From NCBI RefSeq assembly GCF_001438655.1, contig NZ_JQBR01000002.1:154057-218056 (forward strand): a stretch of DNA of 64,000 bases, written 5' to 3'. The stretch is from Pediococcus cellicola. Its GTDB lineage: Bacteria > Bacillota > Bacilli > Lactobacillales > Lactobacillaceae. Made by a program: the position numbers and the translations under genes. The notes below the pieces were generated by a model that did no database searches, was not told the DNA's origin, and was given only the letters and a program-made list of their open reading frames with translations. Below, one piece after another: positions 53,978 to 63,341 of the stretch; the first letter of the stretch is position 1, and the number at the start of each line of letters is the position of its first letter.

Positions 53978-54051
53978 TTTTGAGATCTCCTTTATTATAA
54001 TTTACGACCTCATCCTAGCACTACTTTTTAAAATCGTTAAGAGAAAACGCT

Positions 54052-56787
54052 TTATTTTCGATTCCAAGTGGCAATCATCTTTTTCTGACGATGAATCCCC
54101 CAAAGTTTATCTAATTCAGTCACAATCAACACAACAATCCCTGCCACAACTGGAATCAACCATAAATTCCAAGCTAGACTAGCTGTACTGAAAATCGTTT
54201 GCATGAACGGCAAATACGTAATACCAGCCTGTAAGACTAACAATACCGCAATAATGACAAAAGCCATTGGGTTACGGAAGATGTCTCTTGAAAGCGCTGG
54301 TTTAGGCGTACGAATGTTGAACAGATAGAAAATCTTGCCCACCACAATTACGTTTAAGGTCACTGTACTTGCAACTACTGGGCTGATTCCTTGAAGTGTG
54401 AGCCATTTGAAAGCCCCAATACCTAATCCAGCAATTAAAATAGACACATAGACAATTTGCCATACATCTTTTTTATTTAAAAACGCCTGATTACTCTTTC
54501 GTGGCATACGCTTCATAATTCCCTCTTCGGCTGGTTCAAATAGAAAAGCAAATTGAATCGTGATTGCCGAGACCATGTTAATCCAGAGCAATTGGGTCGG
54601 AACTAATGGGAGGTCTTGTTGCAGCAGAATCGAGATTAGAACAATAAGACCTTCTGCAAAACTGGTAGGTAGCAAGAATCGAATTGTCTTTTTGATATTG
54701 TCATAAACGTGACGGCCTTCCTTAATCGCAGTGGTTAAAGTAGCAAAATTATCATCCGCTAAAACCATGTCGGCTGCTTCTTTGGCTACGTCAGTTCCCT
54801 TAATTCCCATTGCGATGCCAATGTCAGCTTTCTTCAAAGCTGGCGCATCATTGACACCATCACCGGTCATCGCAGTAACTAACCCGTTTGCTTGATAAGC
54901 CTCGACAATACGTAGCTTGTTCATCGGTGTGGTCCGTGCAAAAACGTTGTAGTTTTGAATGACATCTTTTAACTTGTCATCTGACATTTCATCAATTTCA
55001 GCACCAGTAATGGCAGAAATGTTTTCATCTAACCCTAATTTCTTAGCAATGGCCGCCGCTGTTTCCGGGTGATCTCCTGTAATCATCTTAACTTTGACGC
55101 CAGCATCCCGCATTTCTTTTAATGCCACCATAGTTTCTTCGCGCGGTGGATCAATAATTCCAGCCACTCCAAGAAAATGCACACCTGCTAACACAACTTC
55201 ATGGGTCAGCGTGTGAACTTCACGTTCCACTTTTTGATACCCAAGTGCCACAACTCGTTCCCCATTTTGCGCCAATTCAGAAACTTTTTGTGTCCATGCC
55301 TGTGTATCAAAGTCAGGATCAGCTTTTTCTGCCATTGCAAATACCTTGTCAGGAGAACCTTTTACTAAAATGACACGTTGCCCATCTGGATCTTCATCCA
55401 GCTTAGCAATATAGCGATAATCCGAATCAAACGGAATTTTATCTAATTCAATTAAATCTGGCTCATTTTTCTTAAACACTTTATGATAGAGGGTCAAAAA
55501 AGCGCCATCGGTAGGTTCCCCATTGATTTCCCATTTATCATCCGTTTCGATCAAGCGGGTATCGTTTGCTTCATGTCCTGTGACCAACAAACGATCCAAA
55601 TCTTCATCCTGACCAGGTGTCACGGGTTGACCATCCTTAGTAATCGCACCAACCGGTTGATAGCCCGTACCACTCACGGCATAACGCCCTTGCGTGGTAA
55701 TGATGGTATCAATGGTCATTTCGTTTTTAGTTAACGTACCAGTCTTGTCCGTATTAATAACATCCACAGCGCCCAGCGTTTCAACGGCGGGCAACGTTTT
55801 TACAATGGCATTTGCCTTGGTCATTTTTTTGACACCCATTGCTAAAACGACTGATGTACTAGCGGGCAATCCTTCTGGAATGGAACCGACAACCATTGTG
55901 ATGACAGCAATCATTAAAACGGAAAGTGAATAGACTTGTGTAATCAAGCCAAAAATTGTCAACAACACAGCAACCGCGACAATGGCGTAAGACAAATACT
56001 TTCCTAAGTCATTAATTTCGCGCATCAGTGGTGTTGTTTTGGACTGCACCTTTTCCATGCTGGCATTAATTTTTCCAATTTCGGTATCCGCACCGATTGC
56101 AGTGACCATCCCTAATCCACTTCCATTAGTGACGGCTGTTGATGCATACGCCATATTCAAACGGTCGGCTAAAGGTGTTTTGGGGTCTGTTAATATTTCA
56201 TCGTTTTTTAAAACAGAATCTGTTTCTCCTGTTAAAGAAGATTCTTGAATCTTTAAATTATCAGCAGTTAAAATTCGTAAATCTGCCGGAACATTATCAC
56301 CTGCTTCAAGGAAGACAAGGTCACCTACGACCAAATCTTCTGCGGCAATATCTTCTCGGTTCCCATCACGAACAACTGTTGCTGAAACTTGCAGCATTTG
56401 TTTGATTTTTTCAATTGCCTCTGAGGCTTTACTTTCTTGAAAATAACCAATCAGCGCATTAATAATCACAACCAGTCCAATCACAATGGAATCTGAATAT
56501 TCTCTTAAAAAGAATGTGGCAATTGCTGCTACTAAAAGAATATAGATAATGCTGTTATTAAACTGTTTAAAAAATCGTTTCAGCTTGCTTTGCTTCTTTT
56601 GAACCAACGCATTGGGCCCATTTTGTTTGAGTCGTCTCGTTGCCTCCTCACTTGAAAGCCCCTGATCAAGTTTAATATGATCTTGATCTAACAGTTGGTT
56701 CATCGATTGTGTGTACGGATGGGGTGGTTTGCCGTGCTTAAGTTCCCCGCCGTAGTCATTACTATCCGAAGCAGAACTTTTTGTCAT
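54052..56787 (-). CDS. P-type cation-transporting ATPase (P2 type)
   Basis: A 911-residue membrane ATPase of the P2 group, which moves calcium, sodium or related ions. It has the N-terminal cation ATPase domain, the actuator with LTGETDSV, helix 4 with VGSIPEGLPAS, the phosphorylated Asp347 in DKTGTLT, the hinge TGDGVNDAPAL, and six C-terminal helices. The PEGLP motif and length suit PacL/calcium-type or related sodium pumps; the exact ion is not certain. AGGAGG lies before the ATG. It is divergent from the CNNM-type gene, which may also affect ion balance. Confidence 0.92.
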   Translation of the reverse strand: MTKSSASDSNDYGGELKHGKPPHPYTQSMNQLLDQDHIKLDQGLSSEEATRRLKQNGPNALVQKKQSKLKRFFKQFNNSIIYILLVAAIATFFLREYSDSIVIGLVVIINALIGYFQESKASEAIEKIKQMLQVSATVVRDGNREDIAAEDLVVGDLVFLEAGDNVPADLRILTADNLKIQESSLTGETDSVLKNDEILTDPKTPLADRLNMAYASTAVTNGSGLGMVTAIGADTEIGKINASMEKVQSKTTPLMREINDLGKYLSYAIVAVAVLLTIFGLITQVYSLSVLMIAVITMVVGSIPEGLPASTSVVLAMGVKKMTKANAIVKTLPAVETLGAVDVINTDKTGTLTKNEMTIDTIITTQGRYAVSGTGYQPVGAITKDGQPVTPGQDEDLDRLLVTGHEANDTRLIETDDKWEINGEPTDGAFLTLYHKVFKKNEPDLIELDKIPFDSDYRYIAKLDEDPDGQRVILVKGSPDKVFAMAEKADPDFDTQAWTQKVSELAQNGERVVALGYQKVEREVHTLTHEVVLAGVHFLGVAGIIDPPREETMVALKEMRDAGVKVKMITGDHPETAAAIAKKLGLDENISAITGAEIDEMSDDKLKDVIQNYNVFARTTPMNKLRIVEAYQANGLVTAMTGDGVNDAPALKKADIGIAMGIKGTDVAKEAADMVLADDNFATLTTAIKEGRHVYDNIKKTIRFLLPTSFAEGLIVLISILLQQDLPLVPTQLLWINMVSAITIQFAFLFEPAEEGIMKRMPRKSNQAFLNKKDVWQIVYVSILIAGLGIGAFKWLTLQGISPVVASTVTLNVIVVGKIFYLFNIRTPKPALSRDIFRNPMAFVIIAVLLVLQAGITYLPFMQTIFSTASLAWNLWLIPVVAGIVVLIVTELDKLWGIHRQKKMIATWNRK

Positions 56788-57037
56788 AATTTAAAATTCC
56801 TCCTATATATAAAAAATGTTTACTTCTGGTAAGAATAGCATACCTAATCCACTGTTTAATGTCAAAGAATAACTTATCCGTTCAATAAGAAATCTAGAAT
56901 TATTCATAATTATTTCACACATTTGTTTAACTTATAGCAAAATAAATAATATCCACGACCATTTCCCAAAGATTTTTCTGTAAAGACGCGCTATAATATA
57001 GAGATAATGTAATTACAAAAGAAATGGGGAATGTTCC

Positions 57038-58423
57038 TTGGACAGTGGTCAGATAATCAGCGATAGTATTATCATTTTGATTACCTTCATCCTGGCATAT
57101 TTTTTCGTTGCTGCCGAATTTGCACTTGTTGAAAGTCGGCTAAGTGCGCTTGAGGAAGCAAGAGAAACAGCAGTTGGCGGACGGCTCAAAAAAATCAACC
57201 GAGCTATCCATATGGTTTCAAATTTAAATGAATACCTTTCTACGACACAGGTCGGGACATCGGTTTGTGGTATCATCTTAGGTTGGATTGGTGAATCATT
57301 TGTAGAATACTTTATTATTCGCTTTTTTGGGTTTGCTCATCTGATTAATCAGGCTTCATTGCACGCAATTGGAGCCGTCGTGGGTGTTCTCCTCTTAACA
57401 TACTTAGAAGTTGTCATCACTGAAATCGTGCCAAAGAATATCAGTATTGATATTCCACTTAAGGTTTTGATGGCTGTCGTTACCCCTTTGCATTGGTTCC
57501 ATACGGCTTTTTATCCGTTCGTTTGGTTATTAAATGTGTCAGCAAATGGCATTGTTAAACTCATGGGTATGCAGCCGGCTGATGAAAGTAACGAAGTTTT
57601 TTCTCAGGCCGAAATTCTTAGCCTCTCCAAAAATGCCGTAACTGGTGGTGAGCTAGATCAAAATGACTATGTTTATATGCAACGTGCCTTTGATTTTAAT
57701 GACAAGGTTGCTAAAGACATTATGATTGATCGTACGCAACTTGTTGTGCTGGATGTCACAGCCACAGTAGACGATGCCCTCCGACTTTACTTACAAAAAC
57801 GATTTAGCCGTTTTCCAGTTGTCGCTAACAATAATAAGGACAAAATTCTGGGATATGTTTATAACTATGATCTTATGCGACAAAGTCGCGTAGATGGCAG
57901 CATTAAGGTAAGTCGTTTGTTACGTAACATCATTACCGTTCCCGAAACTGTGCCCGTCCAAGATGTCTTGCAAAAAATGCTTCAAAAGCAAACACCAATT
58001 TCAGTTGTTGTTGATGAATACGGTGGTACAAGTGGTATTATCACGGATAAAGATATCTACGAGGAAGTTTTTGGAACCATTAAAGATGAAGTCGACGATG
58101 TCTCTGGTGACTATATCCACAAGGAAAAAGATGGTAGCTATCATGTAAGTGGCAAAACAACTATGTACGACTTTGAACGTTACTTTGGTATTGACGTGCC
58201 TGGTTTCGAAGGCGAAGACGTGGTTACGCTAGGCGGTTTTGTGATCGATCATCATCCGAATATTCAGGTTCACGATAAAGTTCGAATTGATCGTTATAAT
58301 TTTGAAGTTTTAGATAACGAAAACGCACATATTGATTGGTTCCATGTGACAAAAGTTCCAGAGGATGAATTCAAAAAGTTACAGCAACACAAAGAAGCCG
58401 AACGTCTAAATGCAGATGACTAG
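57038..58423 (+). CDS. CNNM/CorC-type hemolysin family membrane protein
   Basis: A 461-residue protein with a DUF21 membrane domain (residues 1-190, about four helices; FALVESRLSALEEARE), two CBS domains (residues 205-340; MIDRTQLVVLDV, VDEYGGTSGIITDKD) and a CorC/HlyC C-terminal domain (VSGKTTMYDFERYFG). Relatives export magnesium or shape cation balance; hemolysin is a historical name. The start is TTG with GGGGAA upstream. The stop lies just left of array C. No CBS ligand can be inferred. Confidence 0.92.
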   Translation: MDSGQIISDSIIILITFILAYFFVAAEFALVESRLSALEEARETAVGGRLKKINRAIHMVSNLNEYLSTTQVGTSVCGIILGWIGESFVEYFIIRFFGFAHLINQASLHAIGAVVGVLLLTYLEVVITEIVPKNISIDIPLKVLMAVVTPLHWFHTAFYPFVWLLNVSANGIVKLMGMQPADESNEVFSQAEILSLSKNAVTGGELDQNDYVYMQRAFDFNDKVAKDIMIDRTQLVVLDVTATVDDALRLYLQKRFSRFPVVANNNKDKILGYVYNYDLMRQSRVDGSIKVSRLLRNIITVPETVPVQDVLQKMLQKQTPISVVVDEYGGTSGIITDKDIYEEVFGTIKDEVDDVSGDYIHKEKDGSYHVSGKTTMYDFERYFGIDVPGFEGEDVVTLGGFVIDHHPNIQVHDKVRIDRYNFEVLDNENAHIDWFHVTKVPEDEFKKLQQHKEAERLNADD

Positions 58424-58517
58424 CTTAAACAATTGAGATAAGTAAAGTTTTGAATAACTTATTAAGTAAAAATAAAAGCGCGAAACAGGAGAATTCTTTT
58501 CTGTTTCGCGCTTTTTT

Positions 58518-59054
58518 TGACAATTCTGCAAAGCAGTAAGCGGCATTTAAGCGTGGCTCCATGCGGGATCGCCATTCCGCCTCCGGCCGCACCTGAAACT
58601 CCCTGTGTTTGTTCACTTTTTTCAGGACAACTCCGCAAATCAGTAAGCGGCATTTAAGCATGGCTCCATGCGGGATTGCCATCCCGCCTCCGCCACACCT
58701 AAAACTCCCTGTGTTTGTTCACTTTCCTCAGGAGAACTCCGCAAATCAGTAAGCGGCATTTAAACGTGGCTCCATGCGGGATCGCCATTCCGCATCCGGC
58801 CACACCTGAAACTCCCTGTGTTTGTTCACTTTCCTCAGGACAACTCCGCAAATCAGCAAGCGGCATTTAAGCATGGCTCCATGCGGGATTGCCATCCCGC
58901 CTCCGGCCACACCTGAAACTACCTGTATCTGTTCACTTTCCTCAGGACAACTCCGCAAATCAGCAAGCGGCATTTAAGCATGGCTCCATGCGGGATCGCC
59001 ATCCCGCCTCCGCCACGCTTAAATGCCGCTTACTAACCGATTTGCTCCGTTCAC
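58518..59054 (+). repeat. Direct-repeat array C1 ending in a giant hairpin
   Basis: Units begin near 58518 (degenerate), 58624, 58730 and 58837, spaced 106-107 bases, and the terminal unit begins at 58944. Each has the head AGGACAACTCCGCAAATCAG, the arm AAGCGGCATTTAAGC and the core GCGGGATTGCCATCCCGC or close variants. The final unit carries the arm inverted (CTTAAATGCCGCTTACTAACC), forming a hairpin that closes near 59050. Spacers share CTGTGTTTGTTCACTTTCCTC. A short hairpin GAAACAGGAG...TTTCGCGC at 58470-58510 precedes it. Confidence 0.93.
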
Positions 59055-59063
59055 TTCTTTTTT

Positions 59064-59273
59064 AGGACCGCTCGGCAAAGCAAAAGGCGGAAATTAAGCA
59101 CAACTCCCGCGGGATCACGATCCCGCCTCCATCACTTTTCCCTGTTTTTTTCCGCTGAGCCTTAGGACCGCTCGGCAAAGCAAAAGGCGGAAAATAAACA
59201 CAACTCCCACGGGATTGCGATCCCGCATCCGTTGTGCTTATTTTCCGCCTTTTACCACTTTGCCTCGCGCACT
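59064..59273 (+). repeat. Direct-repeat array C2 ending in a giant hairpin
   Basis: Two units (59064 and 59164, spaced 100 bases) have the head AGGACCGCTCGGCAAAGC, the arm AAAAGGCGGAAAATAA and the same core. The second has its arm inverted (CTTATTTTCCGCCTTTT), making the last hairpin, which reaches the stop codon of the HAD gene. Its arms differ from those of C1 although the arrays touch, so arms are array-specific. Confidence 0.92.
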
Positions 59274-60084
59274 ACTCCAAGAACCTCCTACTCAAATACT
59301 TTGGCAACCCATCATCCTCACTTGCTTCCGTCACCACATCAGCCTGCGCCTTTATCTCATCACTACTATTTCCCATCGCCACACCTGTTCCAGCAGCCTT
59401 CAACATTCCCAAATCATTTTTATCATTTCCAAACGCAATCGTATGATCCAACGGAATTCGGTACTGATGCGTAATGGCCCTCACCGCACTCGCCTTATCC
59501 ACTCGCTTAGCAATCAGCTCAATATTATCTGGACTCGACGACGACACATTCAACACATCCGCATCTATCAACCGCTGCCGCGCAACCGCCAACTTATCCA
59601 ACTGTCCCTGCGCAATCACAATGCCATTAATAATTTGTTCACTCACTTCATTCAAATGATCCCGGTCGTGCACATCCTCAAATTTACCAGCCCCATCTTG
59701 CATCACTCGCATTCGTGCCAACCGACTCAAATCCCAAGGCCGTTTTCGCGTATAAAAAGTCCGATCCGTACTAAAAAAATTGGTTGATAATCCGAGCTCT
59801 TTTGTCACATCATATACTGTACTGATCGCCTTCCACCCTAAATGGTCAACGTGCAGATGATGTCCCTTTTGATAAACCGAACCATTAGAAGCAATAATTT
59901 CCACTTCTGGATTAATGCGCTTTTGAATCACTTGCGCCAACGAAAGCATCCGCCCAGTCGCAATATAGAAGATAAAGCCCTTCTGCTGCAGCTGTTCAAT
60001 CACTTTTTTCGTCATTTTTGAGACATTTTGGTTATGTGAAATTAGTGTCCCATCAATATCCATAAATACAATATAGGGTTCCAA
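59272..60084 (-). CDS. HAD superfamily Cof-type phosphatase
   Basis: A 270-residue cytoplasmic phosphatase of the Cof (IIB) group. Motif I is FMDIDGTLISH with the nucleophile Asp; the cap follows; motifs III and IV are in HTIAFGNDKNDLGMLKAAGTGVAMGNSSDEIK. Such enzymes hydrolyse sugar phosphates or flavin precursors; the substrate is unknown. The start is TTG with GAGGTCG upstream. The stop codon lies in the edge of array C2. On the plus strand C exceeds G by 166 to 62 in 59281-59760, fading toward the gene's start. Confidence 0.92.
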   Translation of the reverse strand: MEPYIVFMDIDGTLISHNQNVSKMTKKVIEQLQQKGFIFYIATGRMLSLAQVIQKRINPEVEIIASNGSVYQKGHHLHVDHLGWKAISTVYDVTKELGLSTNFFSTDRTFYTRKRPWDLSRLARMRVMQDGAGKFEDVHDRDHLNEVSEQIINGIVIAQGQLDKLAVARQRLIDADVLNVSSSSPDNIELIAKRVDKASAVRAITHQYRIPLDHTIAFGNDKNDLGMLKAAGTGVAMGNSSDEIKAQADVVTEASEDDGLPKYLSRRFLE

Positions 60085-60249
60085 AATAACGACCTCAATT
60101 CTTCTTCATTTATTTCTGATACTCTTAGTTTACTACTTTGATAAACCGTTTTCACAACTTTCAAAAAATATATTTTCATAAAAACTTACGTGTTAAAATA
60201 ACATTATTGCCGTACAATAAAAATAGTAATATTTTAAGGGGGTTCCACC

Positions 60250-60723
60250 ATGTCGATCATTCACATTTTATTTATTTCCATTGCCGGTAACACCCGTTCA
60301 TTTACCCAAGATTTGCAGGATTATGCTGAAGCACAGCACGCTAAAGATACCACCAATCCCCTCATTTCTCTAAAAGAGATTTCTGAAGAAACAGATTTTG
60401 AGAGTGAAACCGACCCATACTTTGCCTTTGTTCCCACTTACTTAGATGGTGGTAATGGCATTGACAATGGTGTTAAAGAACTCATGACTAACGTTTTAGG
60501 CGAATACATCGCATACAAAGACAACCGTAAGCTTTGTTTGGGAGTTATTGGTAGTGGTAACCGTAACTTTGGACTTCAGTATTGTCTCACAGCCAAACGT
60601 TATGCTCGTGACTACGGCTTTGAGTACCTTGATAACTATGAGTTACGTGGTACAACTGCCGATTGTGCACGGATATATGAAACATTGAAGAAAAATAATG
60701 TTGACCAAGCCGTTTCCAAATAA
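60250..60723 (+). CDS. nrdI: Flavodoxin-like NrdI for class Ib ribonucleotide reductase
   Basis: NrdI is a flavoprotein that supplies the oxidant for the manganese cofactor of NrdF. The 157-residue protein has the FMN loop ISIAGNTRSF near residue 10, the long Gram-positive-type insertions (PTYLDGGNGIDNGVKEL), GVIGSGNRNFG and the flavin loop CLTAKRYARDYG. Usually it lies with nrdE, nrdF and nrdH, but none is in the window, so it is an orphan here. AAGGGGG lies before the ATG. A terminator follows. Confidence 0.93.
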   Translation: MSIIHILFISIAGNTRSFTQDLQDYAEAQHAKDTTNPLISLKEISEETDFESETDPYFAFVPTYLDGGNGIDNGVKELMTNVLGEYIAYKDNRKLCLGVIGSGNRNFGLQYCLTAKRYARDYGFEYLDNYELRGTTADCARIYETLKKNNVDQAVSK

Positions 60724-60738
60724 ATTTAATGTCCATAT

Positions 60739-60773
60739 AAAAAATGACGCCAGATTTCCTGACGTCATTTTTA
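60739..60773. terminator. Bidirectional terminator between nrdI and an aldo/keto reductase gene
   Basis: AAAAATGACGCCAG pairs with CTGACGTCATTTTT. It suits both convergent genes. Confidence 0.9.
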
Positions 60774-60785
60774 TTTACTAATAAT

Positions 60786-61646
60786 CTACCAAGTGATGGT
60801 ATCTGGGTCTGTTGCTAAGCCTGCCACACCGCGCAAGCCATCAATAGTCTTCATATCTGCATCGCTAATTTCAAAGTCAAACAACTTTGTATTTTCAACA
60901 ATGCGATCCTGATGGACAGATTTTGGTAATGGTAAAAAGCCATGCTGTAAGGACCAGCGCAAAACGACTTGTGCCACTGTTTTATGATACTTATCACTCA
61001 AGTCCTTTAATTCGGAAACACCAAAAATTTTACCAGTTCCTAGTGGACTGTATGCTTCCGATAAAATATGATGTGCTTCATTATACTTCACAACTTCGGG
61101 TTGTAAGTCACTTGGATTCAAGAAGATTTGGTTTACCTGAGGTGTCACTGTGGCATCTTTTAATAAAGCATCTAAATGCTTTGGACGGAAATTAGAAACC
61201 CCAATTGCACGTAACTTACCAGCTTTTTGAGCTTCTTCCATTGCTCGCCAAGTTCCGGCATTTGCTTCTTGCCAAGAATCGCGGAAAGCAACTGGATTTG
61301 GCCAGTGAATCAAGAAAAGATCTAAATAGTCTAATCCCAAGTTACTCAAAGAAGTGTCAATGGCCTTTTTCGTGTTTTCATAGCCATGGTCTTTGCCAGT
61401 TAGCTTAGAAGTTACCCACAACTGATCACGTGCCACACCACTATCTTTGATCCCTTTACCAACACTCTTTTCGTTTTGATAAGCAAATGCAGTATCAATA
61501 TGACGGTATCCAGCTTCAATAGCCTCTTCCACGGATTTTTCAGCAACTTCACCATCTGGTGTTTGCCAAGTTCCAAAACCAACGATCGGAATCTTGGTAC
61601 CGTTGTTTAATTCGTAAGTATCTGTTAATTTTGTTAAATTTGCCAA
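60786..61646 (-). CDS. Aldo/keto reductase (2,5-diketo-D-gluconate reductase type)
   Basis: A 286-residue NADPH-dependent reductase. It has VGFGTWQTPDGE, then the catalytic Asp and Tyr in HIDTAFAYQNEKSVG, the Lys in WVTSKL and the His in LFLIHWPNP. GVSNFRPKHLDALL and PLPKSVHQDRIVENTKLFDF are typical of the DkgA-like group. Substrates could be methylglyoxal or other aldehydes. TTG 61646 is chosen because GGAGG lies upstream at the usual distance; the longer frame to 61688 has no site. Confidence 0.93.
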   Translation of the reverse strand: MANLTKLTDTYELNNGTKIPIVGFGTWQTPDGEVAEKSVEEAIEAGYRHIDTAFAYQNEKSVGKGIKDSGVARDQLWVTSKLTGKDHGYENTKKAIDTSLSNLGLDYLDLFLIHWPNPVAFRDSWQEANAGTWRAMEEAQKAGKLRAIGVSNFRPKHLDALLKDATVTPQVNQIFLNPSDLQPEVVKYNEAHHILSEAYSPLGTGKIFGVSELKDLSDKYHKTVAQVVLRWSLQHGFLPLPKSVHQDRIVENTKLFDFEISDADMKTIDGLRGVAGLATDPDTITW

Positions 61647-61778
61647 AATAAATCCTCCAATCAAGTAGTTGTTTCTATTATAAGTCAAAAGCTGACCCTA
61701 TGAAAAACATTTGGTTTCTGCCCTAACTTATTCTATGATAAAGCCATATTATTACAGCTTATTGAAAGAAGTTTCGTC

Positions 61779-62435
61779 GTGGATAAAAAAGCAGACTTTA
61801 AAAAACGCGTTTTATTTTTAGCAATTTCAATTGTACTCAATTCCTTTTCCAATGCCCTAACTGTTGCCAGTCACTGTGGAAGTGCCTTATGGACGGCCTC
61901 TTCAGTAAATCTGAGCGAGTGGTTTCACTTCCCGCTTGGCAATGTCTTATTCGTCGAAGGCATCGCAGTCGTCATCGCCAATGCCATTCTTCTCAAGCAA
62001 CTGGAATGGCACCGGATGTTGGGGAACCTTGTTTTTATGATCCCATTTTCTTATTTGGTTGGTGGTATTAGTAATGGCTTAGATACCCATGGCTTTTTAA
62101 ATTTACCATTAGGTATCCGAGTATTAGCCGACATACTTGGCATTGTGGGCATTGGCATTGCTGTTTCAATCTATCAACGGGCCAATATTGTGTTGCATCC
62201 CAACGATGATTTGACTTACATCGTTCGTTTCAAATTCATGCACGGTAAAGCTGCCACCGCGCAGTGGATTAGTTATATTCCGGCGATTTCACTCATCTTG
62301 TTAACTTTCACTGTTACCGGGCATATTTATGCGGTTGGCCTTGGGACACTTCTTGCCTTTGTGCTACAGGGAGCCGTAACGGGTTGGGCGGACCGGCATG
62401 TATTCACAACGTTAAAACATCATCTTAATATTTAA
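61779..62435 (+). CDS. YitT/YczE-like membrane protein
   Basis: A 218-residue protein with about five hydrophobic segments and a conserved early motif (SFSNALTVASHCGSALWTASSVNLSEW). This is the YczE/YyaS/YitT-like family of unknown function; a transporter role is only suggested. The middle GGISNGLDTHGFLNLPLG and VLHPNDDLTYIV match the family. The start is GTG, with GAAAGAAG upstream. It lies alone before the phosphatase gene. Confidence 0.85.
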   Translation: MDKKADFKKRVLFLAISIVLNSFSNALTVASHCGSALWTASSVNLSEWFHFPLGNVLFVEGIAVVIANAILLKQLEWHRMLGNLVFMIPFSYLVGGISNGLDTHGFLNLPLGIRVLADILGIVGIGIAVSIYQRANIVLHPNDDLTYIVRFKFMHGKAATAQWISYIPAISLILLTFTVTGHIYAVGLGTLLAFVLQGAVTGWADRHVFTTLKHHLNI

Positions 62436-62522
62436 ATAAATTTGTTAGGAAGACCATGCGGACTGTGCTATCATTTTTCATGTAGGTTAATTCTAAAAAA
62501 CAAGATTACGGGAGGATTTATC

Positions 62523-63314
62523 ATGGTGAGATCACGAGTACTTCAGTTACAGCAGGGCAACAATTTCAGAGAACTCGGCGGTTACCAAACGATGACCGGA
62601 AAAACGATTAAATGGCATAAAATTATTCGTTCTGCAAAATTGGGTAACTTAACTGATCAAGATATTGATTTTTTAAACGCGTATGGCTTAAAATATGATG
62701 TCGATTTTCGTTCTCCGGAGGAAAAATCCCAAGCCCCAGATCGTATTCCTGAACAAACAAAATATTTATTCATCCCCGTCTTTTCGACCGACGAAACTCA
62801 AAATTCGAAACAAACGGATCGTTTACAACGGAAAATGGAAAATGACCCTACTTCTGGACGTCAGCAAATGCAGCGTGCCTACCAAGATATTATTACCAAC
62901 CCTCACTCACAAAAAGCTTACAGAAAATTTTTTGATGTATTACTTGAAAATGATCATCCGGACAGCACGCTTCTTTTCCACTGTACCGCAGGAAAAGACC
63001 GAACCGGAATGGGCGCCGTTTTCTTCTTAAGTGCTTTAGGAGTCAACGAAGATACCATCAAAGCTGACTATCTCTTGACCAATAAGGTGACTAAACCAGC
63101 CTTGGATGATCTCGTCAAAACTTTGAAACTAAAAAACGCTTCCTCTGCATTCATTCAAAGTATGCGTGATTTACAGAGCGTTCAAATCTCATTTTATAAT
63201 ACCGCTATGGACCAGATTCAAAAGGTTTCCGGTGATATGCCCAATTACTTGCACGAGTACTTGAGTCTCTCCGATAGTGACATTCGCGATTTACAACACA
63301 TCTATCTTGAATAA
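62523..63314 (+). CDS. Tyrosine-protein phosphatase (Y_phosphatase3 type)
   Basis: A 263-residue phosphatase that removes phosphate from tyrosine or phospholipids. The start has NNFRELGGYQTMTGKTIKWHKIIRSAKLGNL, typical of this family; the P-loop HCTAGKDRTG has Cys154 and an Arg six residues on. The general acid region is near DFRSPEEKSQAPD. ATG 62523 follows GGGAGG. The next gene begins 28 bases later and may share its transcript. Secreted tyrosine phosphatases of this family are known, but no signal peptide is seen here. Confidence 0.92.
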   Translation: MVRSRVLQLQQGNNFRELGGYQTMTGKTIKWHKIIRSAKLGNLTDQDIDFLNAYGLKYDVDFRSPEEKSQAPDRIPEQTKYLFIPVFSTDETQNSKQTDRLQRKMENDPTSGRQQMQRAYQDIITNPHSQKAYRKFFDVLLENDHPDSTLLFHCTAGKDRTGMGAVFFLSALGVNEDTIKADYLLTNKVTKPALDDLVKTLKLKNASSAFIQSMRDLQSVQISFYNTAMDQIQKVSGDMPNYLHEYLSLSDSDIRDLQHIYLE

Positions 63315-63341
63315 CGTTTTTGATACAGGAGGCACAACTTT

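Noticed and set aside
58425-58973. Open frames across array C1
   Set aside because: Same reason: repeat-derived reading frames without start signals or recognisable domains.
34944-59273. Diversity-generating retroelement as cause of the flank bias
   Set aside because: No reverse transcriptase gene or template/variable repeat pair is present in the window, and the bias is not limited to adenines.
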